DNA of 64,000 nt. It comes from Burkholderia pyrrocinia (lineage in GTDB: Bacteria > Pseudomonadota > Gammaproteobacteria > Burkholderiales > Burkholderiaceae). The notes under the pieces are model-generated. The model saw nothing but the letters and a program-made list of their open reading frames with translations, did not search any database and had not been told where the DNA came from. Numbering within the stretch: position 1 is the stretch's first letter; each line of letters starts with the position of its first letter. The translations under genes were made by a program, and so were the position numbers. Of the stretch, positions 58,452 to 64,000 are shown piece by piece. Where the stretch lies: NCBI RefSeq assembly GCF_003330765.1, contig NZ_CP024902.1, positions 3,162,001 through 3,226,000 on the forward strand. Reading direction: 5' to 3'.

Positions 58452-60021
58452 TGAAGTCGTCGATCTGTCACGTCTGCAGTTCGGCATCACGGCGCTCTAC
58501 CACTTCCTGTTCGTTCCATTGACGCTCGGCCTGTCCTGGCTGCTCGTCATCATGGAAGCCGTCTACGTGATGACCGGCAAGCAGGTCTACAAGGACATGA
58601 CCCAGTTCTGGGGCAAGCTGTTCGGGATCAACTTCGCGATGGGCGTGACGACCGGCATCACGCTCGAATTCCAGTTCGGCACCAACTGGTCGTACTACTC
58701 GCACTATGTCGGCGACATCTTCGGCGTGCCGCTCGCGGTCGAAGGCCTGATGGCGTTCTTCCTCGAATCGACGTTCGTCGGCCTGTTCTTCTTCGGCTGG
58801 AACCGCCTGTCGAAGGTCAAGCACCTGATGGTCACGTTCCTCGTCGCGCTCGGCTCGAACCTGTCCGCGCTGTGGATCCTCGTCGCGAACGGCTGGATGA
58901 ACAACCCGGTCGGCGCCGAGTTCAACTACCAGACGATGCGCATGGAGATGACGAGCCTGTTCGACGTGCTGTTCAACCCGGTCGCCCAGGTGAAGTTCGT
59001 GCACACGGTGTCGGCCGGCTACGTGTCGGCCGCGATGTTCGTGCTCGGCGTGTCGTCGTGGTACCTGCTGAAGAAGCGCGACGTCGACTTCGCGCTGCGT
59101 TCGTTCGCGGTCGCGGCCGGCTTCGGCCTCGCGGCGACGCTCTGCGTGATCGTGCTCGGCGACGAATCGGGCTATACGACCGGCGAAGTGCAGAAGATGA
59201 AGCTCGCCGCGATCGAATCCGAATGGGAAACGCAGCCGGCGCCCGCGTCGTTCACGCTGATCGGCATTCCGAACCAGGAAGAACAGCGCACCGACTACGC
59301 GATCAAGATCCCGTATGCGCTCGGCCTGATCGCGACGCGCTCGATCGACGAACCGGTGATCGGCCTGCGCGATCTCGCCAAGCACAGCGAGGAGCACATC
59401 CAGAGCGGGATGGTCGCGTACGGCGCGCTGCAGAAGATCAAGGAAGGCGACACGAGCGCCGCGACGCGCGAACTGTTCGACCAGCACAAGCAGTATCTCG
59501 GCTACGGGCTGATGCTCAAGCAGTTCACGCCGAACGTGGTCGATGCGACGCCCGAGCAGATCAAGGCCGCCGCGAAGAAGACGATCCCGCCGGTCGCGCC
59601 CGTGTTCTTCTCGTTCCGGATCATGGTGTTCCTCGGCCTCCTGTTCGTTGCGACGTTCATTGCCGCGTTCTGGTTCTGCGCGCGCCGCGAACTGCTGCAG
59701 GACAATCGCCGCTGGTTCCTGCGCTACGCGGTGTGGGCGATCCCGCTGCCGTGGATCGCGATCGAATTCGGCTGGATCGTCGCCGAGCTCGGCCGCCAGC
59801 CGTGGACGATCGCGGGCGTGCTGCCGACGCACCTGTCCGCGTCGAGCCTGACGCCGACCGACCTGTACCTGAGTCTCGCGGGCTTCATCCTGTTCTATAC
59901 CGTGCTGTTCGTCATCGAGATCAAGCTGATGTTCAAGTACGCGCGCCTCGGCCCGTCGTCGCTGCATACCGGCCGCTATCACCACGAACTCGCGGCCGCC
60001 AGCGAGAGCGCCCCGGCCTGA
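58441..60021 (+). CDS. cydA: Cytochrome bd ubiquinol oxidase subunit I
   Basis: A 526-residue subunit that binds hemes b558, b595 and d and oxidises quinol. It begins with [22 protein letters not shown], which contains a heme-ligand histidine, and includes the long periplasmic Q-loop between about residues 245 and 340, so it is E. coli-like bd rather than the short CioA type. [13 protein letters not shown] is conserved near the end. It overlaps cydP and precedes cydB by 31 bp. Confidence 0.97.
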   Translation: MISSEVVDLSRLQFGITALYHFLFVPLTLGLSWLLVIMEAVYVMTGKQVYKDMTQFWGKLFGINFAMGVTTGITLEFQFGTNWSYYSHYVGDIFGVPLAVEGLMAFFLESTFVGLFFFGWNRLSKVKHLMVTFLVALGSNLSALWILVANGWMNNPVGAEFNYQTMRMEMTSLFDVLFNPVAQVKFVHTVSAGYVSAAMFVLGVSSWYLLKKRDVDFALRSFAVAAGFGLAATLCVIVLGDESGYTTGEVQKMKLAAIESEWETQPAPASFTLIGIPNQEEQRTDYAIKIPYALGLIATRSIDEPVIGLRDLAKHSEEHIQSGMVAYGALQKIKEGDTSAATRELFDQHKQYLGYGLMLKQFTPNVVDATPEQIKAAAKKTIPPVAPVFFSFRIMVFLGLLFVATFIAAFWFCARRELLQDNRRWFLRYAVWAIPLPWIAIEFGWIVAELGRQPWTIAGVLPTHLSASSLTPTDLYLSLAGFILFYTVLFVIEIKLMFKYARLGPSSLHTGRYHHELAAASESAPA

Positions 60022-60052
60022 GCACGCACCCGAAACGGAACAAGGAATCGCT

Positions 60053-61189
60053 ATGGACTATGCAACTCTCAAGCTGATCTGGTGGCTGCTCGTCGGCGTG
60101 CTGCTGATCGGCTTCGCCGTCACCGACGGCTTCGACATGGGCGCGACCGCGCTGCTGCCGTTCCTCGGCAAGACCGACGACGAGCGCCGCATCATCGTCA
60201 ATACCGTCGGCGCGACATGGGAAGGCAACCAGGTGTGGCTGATCACGGCCGGCGGCGCGATGTTCGCCGCCTGGCCGCTCGTCTACGCGGCGTCGTTCTC
60301 GGGCTTCTACTTCGCGATGCTGCTCGTGCTGTTCGCGCTGTTCTTCCGGCCGGTGGGCTTCGACTACCGCAGCAAGCGGCCTGACCCGCGCTGGCGCGCG
60401 GGCTGGGACTGGGGCCTGTTCGTCGGCGGCTTCGTGCCAGCGCTCGTGTTCGGCGTCGCGTTCGGCAACCTGCTGCAAGGCGTGCCGTTCAAGTTCGACA
60501 GCGACCTGCGCGTGACCTACTACGGCAGCTTCTGGGCGCTGCTGAACCCGTTCGCGCTGCTGTGCGGGCTCGTCAGCCTCACGATGCTCGTCGCGCACGG
60601 CGCCGCGTTCATCAAGATGAAGACCGACGGCGTGATCGCACGCCGTGCATCGATCGCGCTGCGCGTGTCGGCGTTCCTCGCGGTCGCGCTGTTCGTGCTG
60701 GCCGGCGTGCTGATCGCGTCGACTATCGGCGGCTTCCACATCACGAGCGCCGCGGCGACCGACACGGTCGCGAACCCGCTGCTCAAGGACGTCGCCGCCG
60801 GCTCGGGCCTGTGGCTCGCGAACTACAGCGAATATCCGTGGACGATCGCGGCGCCCGTCCTCGGGATCGCGGGCGGCCTGCTCGCACTGCTGCTCGCCGG
60901 CTCGAAGCAGGAGAAGACGGCGTTCTTCTGCACGGGCCTGATGATCGTCGGCGTGATCCTGACCGCGGGCTTCTCGATGTTCCCGTTCATCATGCCGTCG
61001 TCGCTCGACCCTCGCAGCAGCCTGACCGTGTGGGATTCGACATCGAGCCAGAAGACGCTGCAGGTGATGCTGTTCGCGGTGATCGTGTTCCTGCCGATCA
61101 TCCTGATCTACACGAGCTGGGTGTATCGCGTGATGCGCGGCAAGGTCACGCGCCAGTCGCTCGAAGAGAACAAGCACTCGATGTATTGA
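60053..61189 (+). CDS. cydB: Cytochrome bd ubiquinol oxidase subunit II
   Basis: A 378-residue polytopic subunit with about eight or nine helices. It begins [17 protein letters not shown] and has [21 protein letters not shown] and [12 protein letters not shown], both CydB hallmarks. It supports heme and quinol reactions in the oxidase. An AACAAGGAA site precedes the ATG at 60053. cydX follows after 54 bp. Confidence 0.97.
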   Translation: MDYATLKLIWWLLVGVLLIGFAVTDGFDMGATALLPFLGKTDDERRIIVNTVGATWEGNQVWLITAGGAMFAAWPLVYAASFSGFYFAMLLVLFALFFRPVGFDYRSKRPDPRWRAGWDWGLFVGGFVPALVFGVAFGNLLQGVPFKFDSDLRVTYYGSFWALLNPFALLCGLVSLTMLVAHGAAFIKMKTDGVIARRASIALRVSAFLAVALFVLAGVLIASTIGGFHITSAAATDTVANPLLKDVAAGSGLWLANYSEYPWTIAAPVLGIAGGLLALLLAGSKQEKTAFFCTGLMIVGVILTAGFSMFPFIMPSSLDPRSSLTVWDSTSSQKTLQVMLFAVIVFLPIILIYTSWVYRVMRGKVTRQSLEENKHSMY

Positions 61190-61243
61190 ACCGGGCCGGG
61201 GCGCGCAGGCGCCCCCGTCCACCGTTTCGCAAGGAGTCGGATC

Positions 61244-61360
61244 ATGTGGTATTTCAGCTGGATTCTCGGTATCGGCGTCGCGCTGTCGTTCGGCATCGTC
61301 AATGTGATGTGGCTCGAAGCGCGGCAGAAGACGCAGGAAGCGCGCGTGCGCCACGACTGA
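61244..61360 (+). CDS. cydX: Cytochrome bd subunit CydX
   Basis: A 38-residue single-helix subunit starting MWYFSWILGIGVALSFGIVN, the conserved CydX/YbgT N-terminus, with VMWLEARQ after the helix. CydX stabilises the di-heme site. A perfect AAGGAG lies eight bases before the ATG. A terminator follows, so it ends the cyd operon. Confidence 0.95.
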   Translation: MWYFSWILGIGVALSFGIVNVMWLEARQKTQEARVRHD

Positions 61361-61396
61361 CGCGCGCGGCCGATCACGCCGCCGCCGTCCGGAAAG

Positions 61397-61424
61397 AACC
61401 TCGCTTCGCGCGAGGTTTTTTTTC
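61397..61424 (+). terminator. Rho-independent terminator of the cyd operon
   Basis: AACCTCGC (61397-61404) pairs with GCGAGGTT (61410-61417), followed by T. It lies 36 bp after cydX. Confidence 0.92.
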
Positions 61425-61927
61425 GCCCCGGCCGGCCGGACAGGCCCGGCGCGCCGATGCCAATTTAGCGCCAGATTGATACCACTTGAATACCAATAAA
61501 AGGTTTCATAAGATCTTTGGACACGGCCGCTGACAGGCCGAATCCATCTGGGTGGGGGAGACATGCGAATCCCGTATGTGGCGCGCGCCTGCGCGCCGTA
61601 TCGCTGTCCGTGTGCGGCGGCGGCCGGTTGCCGTGCGGCGGCGCCCGACGTCGCCATCGCGCGAGGCCGGCCGAACGCAATCGGCTACGACCGCCTCGTC
61701 GCGGCGGTTGCCGCGCGCCGCCGATGAGCACGCGTACGCCACCACGCCGATCCGATCGGCACGCGTGCCCGCCTCCCGATCCGTAACGCACGCCCCGCGT
61801 GCCGAATGCGCGCGGTGCGGCCGCATCGCCCCGTGCGCGGGTATCTCCTGCAGCTCCGTTGAAAGCCCCGATCGCAGCGACGTCACCCCACGACGCCGCT
61901 ACGCCTCCCTTTTTTTCAGGAGTTCGA
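61425..61927. other. Intergenic region before the GH20 gene
   Basis: About 500 bp without a credible gene. The first part (61460-61520) is AT-richer and contains the direct repeat at 61479-61495. The rest is GC-rich, with no conserved frame and no RNA gene recognised. A strong CAGGAG ribosome site lies at its end. Confidence 0.45.
61479..61495. promoter_or_regulatory. Two ATACCA hexamers one helical turn apart
   Basis: ATACCA at 61479-61484 and 61490-61495 with five bases between. On the minus strand this reads TGGTAT-N5-TGGTAT, reminiscent of GntR-family amino-sugar operators. Regulator identity is inferred. Confidence 0.4.
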
Positions 61928-64000
61928 ATGAAACACGCCTTGCCATCCCTCTTTGCCTCCCTGCTGATCGCGGCGCTGTCGCCGGCCGCGATCGGCGCGC
62001 AGCCGGCATCGACCGCCGCTGCCGCGACCACCGGCACCGTACCATCGGCCGCGCAACCGGCCAATCTCGCGGCGCTGCTGTCGAACGGCCTCGCATTGCG
62101 CGTCGCCGTCGACAACAACCACGCGGCCGCAGCCGGCGTGCCGTGCGCCGATCTCGGCGCCGATGGCGCGGCCTGCGCGACAGGCCGCCTGATCCTGCAG
62201 AACCGCGGCCACCAGGTGATCGCCGACGGCGGCTGGAAGCTCTACCTGCACAGCATCCGCCGCCTGCTGCGGATCGACCGCCCGGGCTTCGCGCTGCGGC
62301 AGCTCACGGGCGACCTGTACGAACTGACGCCGCAGCCGGGCTCGGTGCGGCTTGCGCCCGGCGAGCGCATCGAACTGCCGTTCGTCGCCGAATACTGGCT
62401 GCGGCGCTACAGCGACGTGATTCCGCGCCCGTATGTCGTCGTCGACGGCGCGCCGCCGGCCGTGCTCCGCTACAACGACACCGACGACGAGCTTCGCTAC
62501 GTCGAATCGCTGCCGGCCGACGCGCAGAACAACTCGACCGGCAATGCGCCGCCCGTGGCCGCACGGCCCGACGCGAGCCGCGCGCTGCCGAGCGTGAAGC
62601 GCGAACAGCCGCTGCCCGGCACGCTCGACCTGCGCGGTGTCGAACTCGCGCTGGCGGACCTGCCGGACACGCAGGTCGCGGCGCTGCGCGAGCGCGCGAC
62701 GACACTCGGGCTCGACGGCGCGCGCGTGCCGGTCCGCGGCGCCGTCGCGCCGCGCCGGCTGCCGGCCGACATCGCGACGCCGGGCGGCTACCGGCTCGCG
62801 ATCGGGCCGCGCGGCGTGCTCATCGAAGGCTATGATCGCGCGGGCCTCTATTACGGCGTGCAGACGCTCTTCTCGCTCGCGCCGGCCGGCGGCGGCCCGA
62901 TCCCGGCGATGCTGGTCGAGGATGCGCCGCGCTTCACGCATCGCGGGATGCACGTCGATCTCGCGCGCAACTTCAAGCACCCGGCGACGCTGCGCCGCCT
63001 GATCGACCAGATGAGCGCGTACAAGCTCAACCGCCTGCACCTGCATCTGTCCGACGACGAGGGCTGGCGCATCGAGATTCCCGGCCTGCCCGAGCTGACC
63101 GCGATCGGAGGACGCCGCTGCCACGACCCGAGCGAGACGCGCTGCCTGCTGCCGCAGCTCGGCTCCGGCCCCGACAACCGCTCGGGCGGCGGCTACCTGA
63201 CGCGCGACGACTATGTGGCGCTGGTGCGCTACGCGGCCGCGCATTTCGTCGAGATCATCCCCGAGATCGACATGCCCGCGCACGCACGCGCGGCCGTCGT
63301 GACGATGGAGGCGCGCTACCGCCGGCTCCATGCGGCCGGCCGCGAACAGGAAGCGAACGCGTACCGGCTGCTCGATCCGCAGGACACATCGAACCTGCTG
63401 ACGGTGCAGTTCTACGACCGGCGCAGCGACCTGAACCCGTGCGTGCCGGGCGCGCTCAATTTCGCGTCGAAGGTGATCCGCGAGATCGCGGCGATGCATG
63501 CGGACGCGCAGGCGCCGCTGCACATCTGGCACTACGGCGGCGACGAGGCGAAGAACATCCTGCTCGGCGCGGGCTTCCAGCCGCTGAACGGCACCGACCC
63601 GAACAAGGGCCGCATCGATCTCGCCGCGCAGGACAAGCCGTGGGCGCGTTCGCCCGCGTGCACGGCGCTGCTCCAGCGCGGCGAGATCAAGTCGATCGAC
63701 GAGCTGCCGACGCGTTTCGCGAAACAGGTGAGCGCAGCGGTCAACGCGAACGGAATCGACACGATGGCCGCATGGCAGGACGGCATCAAGCATGCGAACG
63801 GGCCGCAGGACTTCAGCACGCGCCACGTGATGGTGTCGCTGTGGGACACGATCTTCTGGGGCGCGTCGGACAGCGCGCGCGACCTGAGCGGCAAGGGCTA
63901 CCTGACGGTGCTGGCGCTGCCCGACTACCTGTACTTCGACTTCCCGTACACGCTCAACCCGCGCGAGCGCGGCTACTACTGGGGCTCGCAGGCAACCGAC
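61928..64000 (+). CDS. GH20 beta-N-acetylhexosaminidase (chitobiase), partial
   Basis: A secreted glycoside hydrolase; 691 residues are visible and the gene runs past the right edge. A signal peptide (LPSLFASLLIAALSPAAIGA) comes first, then an N-terminal CHB_HEX-like domain (residues about 50-190), the GH20b segment and the catalytic barrel with THRGMHVDLARNF, LHLHLSDDEGWRIEI and the catalytic Asp539-Glu540 pair in HYGGDE. It releases GlcNAc from chitobiose or peptidoglycan/chitin fragments. CAGGAG precedes the ATG. Control by the TGGTAT repeat upstream is a possibility. Confidence 0.93.
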   Translation, partial: MKHALPSLFASLLIAALSPAAIGAQPASTAAAATTGTVPSAAQPANLAALLSNGLALRVAVDNNHAAAAGVPCADLGADGAACATGRLILQNRGHQVIADGGWKLYLHSIRRLLRIDRPGFALRQLTGDLYELTPQPGSVRLAPGERIELPFVAEYWLRRYSDVIPRPYVVVDGAPPAVLRYNDTDDELRYVESLPADAQNNSTGNAPPVAARPDASRALPSVKREQPLPGTLDLRGVELALADLPDTQVAALRERATTLGLDGARVPVRGAVAPRRLPADIATPGGYRLAIGPRGVLIEGYDRAGLYYGVQTLFSLAPAGGGPIPAMLVEDAPRFTHRGMHVDLARNFKHPATLRRLIDQMSAYKLNRLHLHLSDDEGWRIEIPGLPELTAIGGRRCHDPSETRCLLPQLGSGPDNRSGGGYLTRDDYVALVRYAAAHFVEIIPEIDMPAHARAAVVTMEARYRRLHAAGREQEANAYRLLDPQDTSNLLTVQFYDRRSDLNPCVPGALNFASKVIREIAAMHADAQAPLHIWHYGGDEAKNILLGAGFQPLNGTDPNKGRIDLAAQDKPWARSPACTALLQRGEIKSIDELPTRFAKQVSAAVNANGIDTMAAWQDGIKHANGPQDFSTRHVMVSLWDTIFWGASDSARDLSGKGYLTVLALPDYLYFDFPYTLNPRERGYYWGSQATD

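Noticed and set aside
61517..61786. 89-codon frame before the GH20 gene
   Set aside because: Arg/Pro/Cys-rich GC shadow without ribosome site or homology that I can recognise.

Overview
The window reads as chromosomal DNA of a Burkholderia species, most likely from the Burkholderia cepacia complex. Base composition is uniformly GC-rich, and the gene orders are those of beta-proteobacterial housekeeping loci: kdsD-kdsC-lptC-lptA-lptB-rpoN-hpf-ptsN-hprK-rapZ, lolB-ispE-tRNA-Gln-prs-rplY-pth, and cydP-cydA-cydB-cydX. Most genes are intact and closely packed. I see no prophage, insertion sequence with a transposase, CRISPR array or rRNA operon.

Region 1 (1-11.8 kb) is an aryl-polyene-like lipid/polyketide cluster. 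A FabG-type reductase (cut by the window edge) and an acyl carrier protein run leftward. A rightward operon encodes a small membrane protein, an AMP-ligase fused to a hotdog dehydratase, an LpxL-type acyltransferase, a LolA-like carrier, an MMPL exporter, a NodB-type deacetylase, a ketosynthase, a ketosynthase-like partner and a stand-alone dehydratase. Together they could activate a starter acid, extend it on the ACP, attach it to a lipid and export it to the outer membrane. A small exported protein follows.

Region 2 (11.9-16.5 kb) is polyhydroxybutyrate metabolism on the minus strand: phasin, phaA and phaB, with an orphan ParA ATPase upstream. Region 3 (16.6-24.2 kb) is DNA repair and transport: overlapping AAG and Mug glycosylases, ssb, an MFS transporter, divergent uvrA and an AI-2E-family permease. 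Region 4 (24.3-29.5 kb, minus strand) holds purU, a Nudix protein, a LysE exporter, apt and a KefB-type antiporter.

Region 5 (29.6-38.8 kb) is the Kdo/Lpt/RpoN/PTS-Ntr operon set. Region 6 (39-53.3 kb) has mutY, mutM, a TPR protein, lolB, ispE, tRNA-Gln, prs, rplY, pth, hisC, ferredoxin, coaD, rsmD, ftsY, maiA and ybiB. A 286-bp composite palindrome resembling a MITE sits between mutM and the TPR gene. Region 7 (53.4-64 kb) has leuA behind a leader peptide rich in rare CTA leucine codons, an NTF2-like protein, pagL, rpoH behind a perfect CIRCE operator, the cytochrome bd operon with FNR/ANR-type boxes, and a GH20 hexosaminidase that runs off the right edge.

The least expected signals are the composite palindrome (40947-41232), the leuA attenuator-like leader (53376-53519), the FNR/ANR box lying on the cydP start codon (58170), and the ligase-dehydratase fusion plus deacetylase in the polyene-type cluster.
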